Virus record (IMG/VR): IMGVR_UViG_3300019999_000001
Coordinates: 1-47,787 of that record
Length of the DNA stretch: 47,787 nt
From: a virus
Reading direction: 5' to 3' (one strand)
Numbering within the stretch: the stretch's first letter is position 1; each line of letters begins with the position of its first letter. Below the pieces are notes generated by a model that saw only the letters and a list, made by a program, of their open reading frames with translations, was not told the origin of the DNA and ran no database searches. Shown one piece after another: positions 1 to 9,900 of the stretch. The position numbers and the translations under genes were made by a program.

Positions 1-127
1 TTTGCTTTACTAATTGCAGTAGTGCAACTAATAAGTAAGATATGCACTGATTACAGTGCATAATGGTACAAAAGCTTTTGTCTTTGTGTTGTTCTCGCGC
101 AGCTGCGCGAGAACGGAGCCAATACAG
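1..127. repeat. Terminal direct repeat, left copy (identical to 47661-47787)
   Basis: All 127 bases match the last 127 bases of the window. This is the pattern left when a circular or circularly permuted genome is assembled with a 127-base overlap, so it may be an assembly join and not a biological terminal repeat. The copy ends in the middle of a hairpin whose arms are 116-127 and 129-140. Confidence 0.97.
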
Positions 128-428
128 TCTGTATTGGCTCACAGTTGGTCACGCCACGTTTGACCCGCCCATGTTAACGTGGCGTGGGTAAAGCTTGTAC
201 ATAGCCCCTCAAAAATGTCCACCAAGGGTACTGGGGCTATGTACTTTGTAAGGACAAAGCACTGGCCTCATGGCCAGTGGTCTAGACCAATACTTGGTGC
301 CACTATGGCACCAAGCCATTCTGAGTGGCAGGAAGCTGCCACGAAGGAAGTATGTTATACCGTCCCATAAGGGACGGATATTATAACGATTAGGTAACGA
401 TTTAGTTACGTTTCTCTGCGTGTCCGTT

Positions 429-456
429 TTGTCCGGTGAGTTTAGACCGCTATTAT
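429..456 (+). promoter_or_regulatory. Candidate promoter for the right-facing late block
   Basis: TTGTCC at 429-434 and TATTAT at 451-456 are 16 bases apart. They resemble -35 and -10 boxes and lie about 260 bases upstream of the terL start. Several hairpins of the array would be in the transcript leader. This is a by-eye match only. Confidence 0.35.
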
Positions 457-716
457 AAGTGAGAGAGTCTTTACGAACGTAGTGAGTAAAGACGAACGAA
501 CAAGAGCGAGGGACGAGCGACTGAGAGAGCTTAGGAGCAACGAAGTTGCTCCAGTAAATAAGCGAACGAAGAAGCGAGGTTCCCTCGCGATCATAAATAC
601 AGCCCTCCTAGGTAGGAGGGCAACAAGTCTTAAAGAGTATTGCCCTAATACTTTTGTAGAGTATTATTTCAAAGGTCTTTGGCCTCGTGGCTAGGCCACG
701 AGGAAGGAGACAGCAC

Positions 717-2675
717 ATGCCTAGAGGACGGCCTGCAAATAAAGCTGAGGACAGGAACATACTCGGACAGATCTACAAGAAGCCTAACGTTCCTGGCCGA
801 AGAGGTTTCAATGTAGCTCGGCCGTCCTCGCTGAAGACAGTTACCCGTGCTGACGCCGTAGAACTGGTTCTCGGCTACCTGGCCGATGGTATGAAGGTGT
901 CAGACGCGATGAAACTGGTCAACCGCGTCGAAGGTACCTATAATCACTGGATGGCCCACGACGAAGACTTCAAGAACCGCGTAGGTGCCATTCGTACCGC
1001 CGCTCGGGAGCGGAAGGCCGATAACAAAGCCGATAAGGTTGTAGTTCCTGATTTCGAAGAGTTTTGCGAGAAGTGGCTTAAACAACCACTTCATCCGCAT
1101 CAATTGCGGATGCTTGACGTAGTTGAAGGTAGAGAACCGAGGGATTTGCATCCCTCGATGGACTATCTGCAGGGTTATCCGCAGCGAGTGATTATCAATG
1201 TTCCCCCGGAACATGCAAAGACCACCACCTTCAGCGTCAATTACAGCGTCTGGATGATCCATAAGAACCCTGACATCCGCATTGTGATCATGTCCCAGGG
1301 TAAAACCCTGGCCCAACGTATGCTCGGTGAGATCAAATTCAAGCTGATGTCCCCGGTTTACCGGGAAATGCACATGCGTTTCGCCCCTGAGGGCGGATGG
1401 AAAGACCCTGACAACTCTTGGACCGCTGATGCGATCTATGTTGAGGGTAAAGGCGGGGACAAAGACCCCACCGTGCAGGCTTTGGGTCTCGGTGGGCAGA
1501 TTTACGGCTCCAGAGCCGACGTCATCTGGATGGATGACACGATTACCACCAAGAATTGTCGTGAGCTAGACCGCCAGATGATCCTCCTTGAGCGGGAAAT
1601 CGAGTCCAGGCTTCCGTCAGATCAGGAAGGTGGCGGGTTACTGTGCCTTATCGGTACCCGAGTGTCTCCTCATGACCTCTATAGAACACTCATGGATGTT
1701 GAGGATGCTGACGGAGATAGGGTATGGACATATTTCCGCCAACCCGCTGTACTGGACTATGGAAACGGCGACTCTTCAGACTGGCATACTCTGTGGCCAG
1801 AGAAGTGGAATGGGAAGTCACTTTCCCGTCGCCGTAGAGGCGTCGCGTGGAACCTCATCTACCAGCAATTGAACGTTGACGATGAGATGACCTTTAAGGT
1901 GGAGGCAGTAGACGCCTCCATCAACGGCCTTAGGTTCCCCGGACCGATGTCCGGTGACGGTCGTGGGGACCGTAAGGGTGGCATGGATGGCCTTTACGTC
2001 ATCGGCGGCCTTGATCCGGCCACGGTTGGTGCCACTGCTATGATAGTTGTGGGGCTTGACAAGGAGACCGGCAAGCGTTGGGTGTTGGATGGCTTCAACA
2101 AACAGAACACCCTGCCTGAAACCATGCGTAACAAGGTGAAGTACCTGACCGAAACTTACCACATCAACGAGTGGGTCATCGAATCTAACGCCTTCCAGAA
2201 ATTCCTGACCCAGGACAGAGACCTGACCCAGTTCCTGCGGAGCCAAGGTTGCCGTCTAACCCCGCATACCACGTCTGAGAACAAGTATGATGCCGAGTTC
2301 GGCATCCAAACCATGGGTCCGATTTTCAATTCCTGTGGACGTCCGGATGAGAAGCTACCCTCCGGGCAGTGGAAGCGGAACATTCACACCGCGTTGATTG
2401 ACCTTCCGAGCATGAGGCAGAACCCTTGGGTGAGCGAACTGGTCCAGGAACTTACTTCCTGGCAGCCTGAGGGTATGTCCAGACGGCAAAAGACAGACCT
2501 TGTCATGGCCCTGTGGTTCACCCACATCGCTTGCCAGCGAATCATGCAGCGCAAGAGTAACAACAAGAGCCACCATGCATATTCACCGTTCCTAACACCG
2601 TCTGCTAAGGGGCGTCAGTTGGTTGTGGACCTAGCCGCCTTGCGGCGTGAGAAGATTTTGGAGAGTGTTGGATGA
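717..2675 (+). CDS. terL: Terminase large subunit (with N-terminal HTH-like segment)
   Basis: Packaging ATPase and nuclease that cuts and pumps genome DNA into the prohead. The 652-aa protein starts at the ATG after AAGGAG; the in-frame start at 687 lacks a site and overlaps a hairpin. Residues about 40-90 look like a helix-turn-helix segment, which may do the job of a small terminase; no separate terS is evident. A variant Walker A (PPEHAKTTT) lies near residue 165. Walker B (VIWMDD) lies near 270. An RNase H-like nuclease motif (GLDPATVG) has its Asp near 433, and VIESNAF follows. The stop overlaps the portal start by ATGA. Confident as TerL; the terS role of the N-terminus is inference. 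Confidence 0.95.
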   Translation: MPRGRPANKAEDRNILGQIYKKPNVPGRRGFNVARPSSLKTVTRADAVELVLGYLADGMKVSDAMKLVNRVEGTYNHWMAHDEDFKNRVGAIRTAARERKADNKADKVVVPDFEEFCEKWLKQPLHPHQLRMLDVVEGREPRDLHPSMDYLQGYPQRVIINVPPEHAKTTTFSVNYSVWMIHKNPDIRIVIMSQGKTLAQRMLGEIKFKLMSPVYREMHMRFAPEGGWKDPDNSWTADAIYVEGKGGDKDPTVQALGLGGQIYGSRADVIWMDDTITTKNCRELDRQMILLEREIESRLPSDQEGGGLLCLIGTRVSPHDLYRTLMDVEDADGDRVWTYFRQPAVLDYGNGDSSDWHTLWPEKWNGKSLSRRRRGVAWNLIYQQLNVDDEMTFKVEAVDASINGLRFPGPMSGDGRGDRKGGMDGLYVIGGLDPATVGATAMIVVGLDKETGKRWVLDGFNKQNTLPETMRNKVKYLTETYHINEWVIESNAFQKFLTQDRDLTQFLRSQGCRLTPHTTSENKYDAEFGIQTMGPIFNSCGRPDEKLPSGQWKRNIHTALIDLPSMRQNPWVSELVQELTSWQPEGMSRRQKTDLVMALWFTHIACQRIMQRKSNNKSHHAYSPFLTPSAKGRQLVVDLAALRREKILESVG

Positions 2676-4576
2676 CAACTCCATCCTCACGCAACTATGC
2701 TCTGACGCAGTTGGATCATTACAACCGCCTTAAGCAGCGTTTCGCTGCCCGTGATCGTATCAACGAGACAATCCATCAGGTTCGCCAGGGGAATATCCGC
2801 CAGCTGTTCCCGTCAGAGTTGAACTTTAGCATTACCTTTGACGGAAGTCCTATCGCCAACTTCATTGACATTGTCGCCCACGACATGGCCGAGGGTATTT
2901 CCCCTCTGCCGAGCCTGGCCTGCGCTGCCGGTAAGATGAAGTCTGACGCCGACCTAAAACGTGCCGACACGAAGAATCGTATCGGCGACGAATACTGGCG
3001 TTGGTCTAGACTGCAGCTGCAGATGATCAAAGGATCGGACCGCTATGTTTCTTATGGGTTTCTCCCGTTCTTTGTCGCTCCCGATATTGAAGGCAAGTGC
3101 CCGTATATCTTCGTTGAAGACCCGCGTAAAGCCTACTACGAACTTGATCGCTACGGTCGGACCAAGGTCTATAGTTACCAGTGGAAGAAATCCATTGACG
3201 ACCTTTGCGCAATGTTTCCAGAGTACGCTTCCGATATCCGCACCGACCCTAAGCGAGCTACGCGCCGTGGCAGTGCGAACTCAGACGATTCCGAACTAGA
3301 GTTGATCAGATGGGTTGACGAGAAGTCCGTAATCCTCATGCTCCCGGACCGGGACGGATTAGTTCTCGACTCATATGATCACATGATGCCGAGGGCACCC
3401 GTCTGGATTGCCGAACGTCCCGGTGAAGATGACTCGCCGCGCGGGCAGTTCGATGACGTTATCTGGGTGCAGGTTGCACGGTCTATCATGGCCACCCTGG
3501 CGCTGGAAGCGGCTAGCATTGCGGTGCAGGCCCCCATCGCGGTGCCCTCGGACATGGATCAGCTGGCCATCGGACCACACGCCATCATGCAGGCTGACGA
3601 CGCCCAAGCTATTCACAAGGTAAATCTGGATCTGCCGACGCAAATTTTCGCTGAGAACGCTTCCCTGGATAATGAGCTACGCGTCGGGTCCCGTTATCCG
3701 GAGGCTCGCTCCGGTGGCGTTAATGCCAGCGTTATCACCGGCAAGGGCGTGGAGGCGCTTCTCGGAACCTTTGACTCCCAGATCAAGGGAGCGCAGGAAG
3801 TCTTCCGCGAGGCTTTGCAGAACGTTACCTCCTACTGCTTCCAGATGGATGAGGTTTGGTGGCCGGACGAGTCCAAGACTCTGAGCGGCACCATTTCTGG
3901 CACCTCCTACGAGACCACCTATATTCCGGCCGAGGACATCGCTGGCAAATATAACTGCCGCGTCAACTACGGCTTCCTGACTGGGATGCAACCGTCCCAG
4001 GCGTATGTCACCATCCTTCAGCTTGAGGGTGCGGGTCTTATCGCCCGTGGTACAGCGCAAGACAATCTGCCATTCCAATTGGATCAGATACAGGAGGACA
4101 AGAAGATCAACGTTCAAGGCTTCCGCGAAGCCTTGAAACAGGGTCTGTTCGCCATGGTTCAGGGAACCGGTGCGATGGTGGCCCAGGGTCAAGACCCGCT
4201 CCCGCTTATCAAGATGGTTACATCAACTATTCATCAGCTTCAGGAAGGCACCTCCGTTGAAGACGCAGTCGAAGCTGGTCTCGCGCAGATGGCGGCAGAA
4301 CAGCAAGCGGCTCAGCAAGCTGCTCAAGAGCAGCAAGCTCAGGCGCAGGAAGCTCAGGGCGCAGGCCCCGGGCAGGCTAGCCCCGGCGCAGGCGCACCTC
4401 CTGGTGGTCCTCCAGGTGCTGGAGGCGGCCCGCAGGGAGTCGCTCCTGGCCAAGCAGGGCTACCGCCAGGCGGTAGACCGGCTCTGGAACAGCTGATTGC
4501 TGGCTTCCGTGGCAACGCTAATCTTCCGGTGAACCAATCTCAGATCCGCCGACAGATTCCGATTGGTTCAGCGTAA
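2672..4576 (+). CDS. Portal protein
   Basis: Dodecameric ring at the capsid vertex through which DNA passes. The 634-aa protein follows terL with a 4-base ATGA overlap, the usual place for a portal. Its early part (NYALTQLDHYNRLKQRFAAR) and the mixed alpha/beta body are portal-like. The last 120 residues are low complexity: a Gln/Ala-rich coiled stretch (about 535-565), then Gly/Pro/Ala repeats (570-605). Identity rests on size, position and general character; there is no short diagnostic motif. The stop overlaps the next ATG by one base (TAATG). Confidence 0.85.
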   Translation: MTTPSSRNYALTQLDHYNRLKQRFAARDRINETIHQVRQGNIRQLFPSELNFSITFDGSPIANFIDIVAHDMAEGISPLPSLACAAGKMKSDADLKRADTKNRIGDEYWRWSRLQLQMIKGSDRYVSYGFLPFFVAPDIEGKCPYIFVEDPRKAYYELDRYGRTKVYSYQWKKSIDDLCAMFPEYASDIRTDPKRATRRGSANSDDSELELIRWVDEKSVILMLPDRDGLVLDSYDHMMPRAPVWIAERPGEDDSPRGQFDDVIWVQVARSIMATLALEAASIAVQAPIAVPSDMDQLAIGPHAIMQADDAQAIHKVNLDLPTQIFAENASLDNELRVGSRYPEARSGGVNASVITGKGVEALLGTFDSQIKGAQEVFREALQNVTSYCFQMDEVWWPDESKTLSGTISGTSYETTYIPAEDIAGKYNCRVNYGFLTGMQPSQAYVTILQLEGAGLIARGTAQDNLPFQLDQIQEDKKINVQGFREALKQGLFAMVQGTGAMVAQGQDPLPLIKMVTSTIHQLQEGTSVEDAVEAGLAQMAAEQQAAQQAAQEQQAQAQEAQGAGPGQASPGAGAPPGGPPGAGGGPQGVAPGQAGLPPGGRPALEQLIAGFRGNANLPVNQSQIRRQIPIGSA

Positions 4577-4743
4577 TGGTAACGCGGAGAGAGCAAAAGG
4601 GCCGCGTGGTTCGTGGCAAGCCGGCCAAGGGAATATTGAAAGGTTCAGATGCCCACAGCACTGGCGGCTATCTAGTGCCCGCTCGGCATGCAAAGAAAGT
4701 TACCAAGAAGTTAAACAGTCGGAGGAGTTTATTCGGATCATGA
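4576..4743 (+). CDS. Small basic protein of unknown function
   Basis: A 55-residue, strongly basic protein (MVTRREQKGRVVRGKP at the start, KKVTKKLNSRRS near the end) starting in the TAATG junction with the portal stop. It ends in an ATGA overlap with the lysin candidate. Tight coupling on both sides supports it over the long in-frame extension of the downstream gene that would read this DNA in another frame. No family recognised; a DNA- or head-binding accessory role is only a guess. Confidence 0.7.
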   Translation: MVTRREQKGRVVRGKPAKGILKGSDAHSTGGYLVPARHAKKVTKKLNSRRSLFGS

Positions 4744-5834
4744 CTGACGTAGCAAGACAGGATCGGTGGCGACCCCCACCGTCATGGCTGGTGCCTGGGT
4801 CAGATGAGCCGATTCCGCAGACGGTTATCGAGTTTCACGCTCAGGCGCTAGACGAGCGAGCTATGCTCGCAGAGACGGCCCCACGTCTGGCAGCGCTGTT
4901 GGCGTTGCCGCAGATCCTGGACACCCCTTGGGTATTAGACCCGACAAAAGTAAAAACTCTCGGCTTCGGTGGCATTAACCGATACATGTGCGCCGACTGG
5001 AACACTGGTCCTGGAACTTCACTGCCACAAAAACGCCCCACGTATGGTGAAGTTCAGCGGCAACTCGATGTCGGGTTGGACTTTTGGTGGGGTTATGAGG
5101 ATGGCGCTGACGACTTCAACGATGGCTACGCTGCTTGGTTTACAAAAGGTCAGCGTGCTACTGACTTCGGCGCGAATGTCCTAAAGCTGCCACAAGGTAT
5201 GGGATGTTATGCGTCCTGCGACATGGACGTGGGGCTTCAACCGACACATACCCAGCTGGAGTCGCAGCGCGGTTTCCGCGATGGCTACAAGCTTGGCCCG
5301 GCTGGAGTATATGGCTCAACGGTGATGATTAATTCCGTTGCTGATGCAACTACTTCTAAGTTTGGATGGATTACGCTTGCTAAGTCCTGGAACCACGGCG
5401 TTCTAACGACACCCGGAAACGGGCATCTTGACCAAGTGGGCTCCGCTTTTAGCGGTTCAGCCGATACGAATAATCAACTGCAGCCGGTTTCCGGCTCCTA
5501 TCTACACGCCTTAGGAGGCGTTGACATGCTGGCCGATGAGCGCGCTGCCCTGTTCAACATTCAAGACAAACTGAATAACGTTGTTCTCGATTCAGCCCAC
5601 ACCCAGTCACTCGTACAGATCCGCGCCCAGGTGGACGCGGTCGGCCGGTCCGTGGATACGGTTGAGCCGTCGCTTGTGGCACTGAAGAATCAGGTCTCCG
5701 CGCTACCTTCTGCAGGGGACGTAGCAGACGCGGTTCTTGCCGCGCAAGGTTCCGCTGGCCCGGCAGGGCTCACCCGTCAGGACCTAATCGACGTGCTTAA
5801 CAGCACCGGACTTTCTGTTAAGGTGGCTCCGTAA
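4740..5834 (+). CDS. DUF1906/Rv2525c-like glycoside-hydrolase-fold protein, candidate endolysin
   Basis: A 364-aa protein. Residues about 70-260 match the Rv2525c-like TIM-barrel family. The visible landmarks are KTLGFGGINRYM, an E-rich strand (WWGYEDG) after a conserved GL, LPQGMGCYASCDMDV (the usual 'facaiDyD' position), YGS, and a final W-containing segment. Members occur as secreted actinobacterial proteins and as phage lysins, presumably acting on wall glycan. The C-terminal 100 residues are coiled-coil plus a short collagen-like GSAGPAG piece, probably an oligomerisation or wall-binding tail. There is no signal peptide. A small membrane protein follows in TAATG overlap, which suggests a lysin/holin pair. 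It could instead be a virion-associated enzyme. Confidence 0.7.
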   Translation: MTDVARQDRWRPPPSWLVPGSDEPIPQTVIEFHAQALDERAMLAETAPRLAALLALPQILDTPWVLDPTKVKTLGFGGINRYMCADWNTGPGTSLPQKRPTYGEVQRQLDVGLDFWWGYEDGADDFNDGYAAWFTKGQRATDFGANVLKLPQGMGCYASCDMDVGLQPTHTQLESQRGFRDGYKLGPAGVYGSTVMINSVADATTSKFGWITLAKSWNHGVLTTPGNGHLDQVGSAFSGSADTNNQLQPVSGSYLHALGGVDMLADERAALFNIQDKLNNVVLDSAHTQSLVQIRAQVDAVGRSVDTVEPSLVALKNQVSALPSAGDVADAVLAAQGSAGPAGLTRQDLIDVLNSTGLSVKVAP

Positions 5835-5950
5835 TGGATTGGACTGCACTCATTGCCGCGATCACCGCTCTGGTGGTCGCTATCGGTGGCGTGATCGGCG
5901 TAGTCAAGCACGTCAACGCTCCAGACCCGCACCCAAAAGCGGAAGTCTAA
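5834..5950 (+). CDS. Small single-pass membrane protein, holin candidate
   Basis: A 38-aa protein with a short N-terminus (MDWTAL), one hydrophobic segment (about residues 5-24) and a charged tail (KHVNAPDPHPKAEV). It begins inside the stop of the lysin candidate (TAATG), so translation is probably coupled. Small size, one membrane helix and position suggest holin or pinholin function. This is inference; many phage membrane peptides look alike. Confidence 0.6.
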   Translation: MDWTALIAAITALVVAIGGVIGVVKHVNAPDPHPKAEV

Positions 5951-5976
5951 GCAAGTAACAAAAGAGAGGTAAGTAA

Positions 5977-6198
5977 ATGGGAAACGCTCAAGGCCACGCG
6001 GCCGGTAATCAGGATGTGCAAAAAATGCACGAGGGCACCTCCGCCGTGAGTCCAGTGTCTCGCTCTCCGAAGGAAGCTGCAGTTAGTAACCAGTGGAGTG
6101 CTGACTATCTGTCGCACGCTCCGGAGGATGCCATGGCAGCGGCCGAGTCCAACCAGTTCGGTCCGGGCTCTAAAGTGAATCAGGATAACTTCGACTAA
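5977..6198 (+). CDS. Hypothetical small virion-region protein
   Basis: 73 aa, polar, rich in Ser, Asn and Gln, with no hydrophobic core and probably disordered. A GAGAGG ribosome site precedes the ATG. The stop overlaps the next start by one base. It sits among structural genes. Family not recognised. Confidence 0.7.
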   Translation: MGNAQGHAAGNQDVQKMHEGTSAVSPVSRSPKEAAVSNQWSADYLSHAPEDAMAAAESNQFGPGSKVNQDNFD

Positions 6199-6437
6199 TG
6201 GCTGACAAAAATTTCCTCACTTTGCGTCCTGTAGATAGTACCCCGGAGGCTACGGATGAGATTTCCGAGCCTTGGGATATCGCTACCGGCCACGCAAACA
6301 CTCAAGAGGACATGGGCTCTCCTTCCGGACTAGGCACGATGCCGACCCGACATGACACTCACGTAGCCAATCACTCGATAGCTACGTATGCGTCCTACGT
6401 TGACGAGGATGTTCGGAATCCCGAAGGCGCTAGTTAA
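6198..6437 (+). CDS. Hypothetical small virion-region protein
   Basis: 79 aa, acidic and polar, with His-rich patches (PTRHDTHVANHS). Starts in a TAATG overlap with its upstream neighbour and precedes the 155-aa proline-rich gene by 9 bases. No family recognised. Likely a head or internal-virion accessory protein by position only. Confidence 0.7.
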   Translation: MADKNFLTLRPVDSTPEATDEISEPWDIATGHANTQEDMGSPSGLGTMPTRHDTHVANHSIATYASYVDEDVRNPEGAS

Positions 6438-6446
6438 GGATTAACA

Positions 6447-6914
6447 ATGGCAAGTGGTGGCTACCGGGCTCCCGGCAAGCCCAACGTTGTCAGCGGTCCC
6501 GGCAAGTTTTCTAAGCGCACCGATGGGGGCGCAGCACAGGTTTTGAGCGCTGCTCCTGATCAGCCTTACGGGGCCGTCAAGCAACAGTTGGACTCACAGC
6601 GTATTGCACCTATGGGTGCGGCTACCCCTTTGCCTCCAGTGCCTCAGGCTGGCGCTCAGGGGGCGCAGCAGGCCCCTCAGATGCCACAGTATTCCGGTCC
6701 TGAGATCGGCGCTCCCTCACAGCGTCCTGACGAGCCGGTGACCGCTGGAGCGGATGAAGGTCCAGGCCCCGGTTCTGAGGTTCTACAAGGCCCTCAAATG
6801 CAGCCGTCTGTCGGTACTGGTGCCATGACCGACCTTCTTACCCGTATGTCTGCGAGTGACGGTAGCGGCGTGCTGGGGCAGCTTCTTCTAGCGGCTCAGG
6901 CCCACGGCGTATGA
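6447..6914 (+). CDS. Pro/Gln/Gly-rich hypothetical protein
   Basis: 155 aa. Low-complexity N-terminal two thirds (repeated PQ, GAQ, PG words), then a short helical end (MTDLLTRMSASDGSGVLGQLLLAAQA) that may be the folded or binding part. Start follows TTAAGGATTAAC. Stop overlaps the 1845-aa gene by ATGA. Probably a virion assembly accessory protein or linker; function unknown. Confidence 0.7.
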   Translation: MASGGYRAPGKPNVVSGPGKFSKRTDGGAAQVLSAAPDQPYGAVKQQLDSQRIAPMGAATPLPPVPQAGAQGAQQAPQMPQYSGPEIGAPSQRPDEPVTAGADEGPGPGSEVLQGPQMQPSVGTGAMTDLLTRMSASDGSGVLGQLLLAAQAHGV

Positions 6915-9900
6915 CGTATCCGACCACGCCGCAAGGCGGCCCCGACCTTAACAAGATCAGTCCCAAGGCTGAGAATACTGCACTGTCCGAGATGCACGCC
7001 ATGCTGTTCGGCACCAAGCAACTGCAGGCCAATCCTGGCGTCGTGTGGGCGCTACAGCAGCAGAAAGCCCACCCGGCTGACGCCCAGTCCATCGACCAGT
7101 TCATGCAGGCATTGGATCTGGAGAAGCAGGTTCACCTGGCGACAGCCGGTGGCCAGCATCTAGCCTTTAACTCTGATCAGACCGCAATGCTGGATCAGAT
7201 GGGCGTCAACTATAAGGACGTTCAGTACACTCAGCAGAACGCGGCAGCAGATACTGCTAAGCAGATCGAGCAACAGACCCAAGGCAAGCAGACAGCCAAG
7301 CTTAATCCTGACGGTACCCTTGCCAAGGACCAGAACGGCAACATTATTCAGGAACCGAAAGAGTCGGGTATTGTCCCGTCAGGGTCCGGTAGCCTGTTCG
7401 GTCACATTATCCACGACTTAAACAATTGGGTTGTGAAGCCTATTCACCGTGATGTCATTAGTCCGGTGGTCCGCGATGTGGTTAAGCCGATAGGCGACAT
7501 CCTAAGCAAGGGCTACAACTACGTTTCCCAGGGGATCGAGCAGACGGCTCATGATCCTACCGCTCAGATCGGCCAAACTAACCCACTAGGCAATCTTGAT
7601 GCCCCGGCGCAGACTGACCCTGATGTTACCCAGAACATGATGGACCACGGATACGATCCTAATTCGTTCTGGAGCACCCAGGCTTACAAGGCTTCCGGCA
7701 AGGGTCAGGTTGGTAACTCTGGTCTCTCTGATAAATGGGATCAGCAGAACCCGAGCGGGCTGTTCGGCTGGAACGGCACGCAGGCCGTAAGTGAAGCGGT
7801 TCGCTTCATGGATGATCCGGCCGGATATCAGAAATCAATCGAGAATAACGCGGCCTTGACCCCTGAACAGGTTGCCGCGCAGCTTAAGCAGCTTAACTCG
7901 CCACAGTTCAAGGATCTAACCCGAGCAGTGGCCGGGAATAGCGCCCAGGTAGGCACAGACATCACCAAGAATGTCTTCAAGATCGACCCAGTTAAGCACC
8001 CGACAGCCTTTAGTCTTGTGTCCGCTGGTACTAACCTTGCCGCCAGTTTCCTGATTGACCCCATTCTGATCGGCGCTGCCGGTTTTAAGGCGGCCCGATT
8101 CTCTAGAGTTGGTCTGGACACTGCACTGGACTCGGAGCAGGCTGCTGCTCACCTTGATCCCGGTACTCAGGCCGTCCGCGCAGCCACTCTTCCCGAGACT
8201 ACTGCCGCTGAGACGGCCACCAAGGAGCACGCTACCGCCGTTGCCGCCGCACAGGCCCAGCAGGGAGGCATCCTCAACAAGCTTTTCCTTTCGCCTCTTC
8301 AGCGACGCACCCAGAACTTCATCGACATGTCTCATGAGATGGCCGCAGCGGACGCCAAGGGCGATAAGGCTGCTGCTGCTGGTCTCCAGTCTAGGATTGC
8401 CGTTCAGTTCCCTGATTGGGCACCGATGGTGCCCGACGTCCTGGGCAAGAATGCGATTGTAGGTTTCAGCGAAGCCGGACCGGTCCTCGGCGAGAGCGAA
8501 GGTATTCATACCCTCGCCGATATGGCTAACTATGTCGCTTCTAAAGGTGCGCTCATTCGCCTCCAGGGTGGAAGGGCTGCCGTTCAATCAAAGCTCACCC
8601 CCGGTGCTACATCTGGCCTTGGTCTACGTTGGTTCAAGGGTAACGTCTCCCAGTGGATGACTGAGCGTTCTGTCGCCAGACAGGAAAACTCTTACGCCAA
8701 GGTGGTCTCTGCGGCCGAGGCTGATCCCGAGCGGGCTACCCCGCTGATCAATGCTGGATTCCTCACGCGTATTCAGCCTGAAGCCAACGACGCCATCGGC
8801 CTGAATGATGAGGTTATAGCCACACCGGCTCACGATCTGTCCACCGAGGGTGATCAAATCACCCAGTACCGCCCGGCGCTTGACTATAAGGACCGCGACT
8901 CCAATCTCACCGATGGTGGCCAGCTTACACTTACGCCCGCCGGTCAAGGTGCAGTCAACTTTGCTCAGCGCCTCGGCGGAAAACCTTTAGGCGACCTTCA
9001 AGTGGGTTTCTCTAAGCCTGCTGCAGTAGCTGCCCGAGCCCGTCTAGCCGCCCAGCGGTTCTCTACCCTGTTGCCTCGTAACACTCTGATCGACTTGAAC
9101 GATCTTGGTAACACATCGGCGGACAAGATCTACCGCATGGGCATGTACTACATGAACCGTGGTGATGCTAATGCGCTACGCGTGGCATGGAACCTCGGTG
9201 ATGGTGGCCAGCGTAAGGCTATTGTCAGTGGTCTGTTGGATCAGATGGGCCACGCTGCCGGTCTAGGAAAGACCGTCTCTGGTCAAAAAATCCTGAATAC
9301 TATGAAGACTGCTGTCGAAGCTTACAACTCGGCTGGCGACGAAATGCTTATCAACGGTGAGATGGTTGCCCAACATGCCGGACAAGTTCGGGATAAGTGG
9401 ATTCTTCCTACCTTCCGCGACGTGCAGGCAGCCGCCACTAAGATCGGCATATATGAGAAGACGGCCGGTCGTGCCCTCACCTCCAATCAGGTAGACACTT
9501 TGATGGCTCAGTGGAAGCTGGGCGCTCTGTTCAAGCCGAGCACAGTTACTCGTAACCAGCTGGAAGGCTGGCTCCGCACCGCGTTCGAGGGTAAGCTGGG
9601 GACGGCTATCCAATCTAAGGCTTTCGCCACACAGACCAACCGTGAGATGTGGGCAAGAGGTCTAGCGCAGGACACTAGGGCCGAATACGAACGCCTGGTA
9701 TCTGTCGGGGAGACCGAACGCGCCGAGAAGCTTGCCAGGGGTAGCAACCTTTCCGGAGAGATTCTTGGTCGCTCTACTCCTCTGCAGCGTGCCGCTGAGT
9801 TTGCTCCGTTTGCCTTGACCGGCCGCGCGTATCGCGCGATGCATGGTCGGACGATGAGCACTCCTCTGGTTGATGCTCTAGGGACTCTTGGCAAGGATGA

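Larger units (their letters stand above)
1..716. repeat. Array of about 19 distinct hairpins upstream of terL (non-coding)
   Basis: No convincing gene lies in this stretch. Inverted repeats, arms read by eye: 14-18/23-27; 41-49/54-62; 68-81 palindrome; 91-114 perfect 24-bp palindrome; 116-127/129-140; 150-160/176-186; 197-208/233-244; 260-267/272-279; 278-289 palindrome; 293-301/307-315; 325-331/336-342; 360-366/371-377 with outer 354-359/382-387; 394-398/405-409; 467-474/486-493; 534-541/545-552; 574-579/583-588; 602-610/613-621; 636-641/647-652; 683-691/695-703. Stems are mostly perfect, each has a different sequence, and loops are often 1-6 nt. The last stem ends 13 bases before the terL ATG. 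The tract lies between divergent gene blocks, so an origin, packaging site, structured leader RNA or telomere-like element are all possible. Confidence 0.85.

Noticed and set aside
179-370. A 63-residue open frame in the leader before terL
   Set aside because: It runs through four hairpins, has no ribosome site and reads as unstructured sequence. The inverted repeats explain the DNA better.
482-694. A 70-residue open frame before terL
   Set aside because: Contains five hairpins, and its GTG has no Shine-Dalgarno site. Likely non-coding leader.
1-716. CRISPR array
   Set aside because: There is no conserved direct repeat; each stem differs and spacing is irregular. The Cas4-like nuclease at 30591 has no cas neighbours.
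4563-4739. N-terminal extension of the DUF1906 gene
   Set aside because: The region is better read in another frame as a 55-aa coupled gene, and the extension has no sensible start site.
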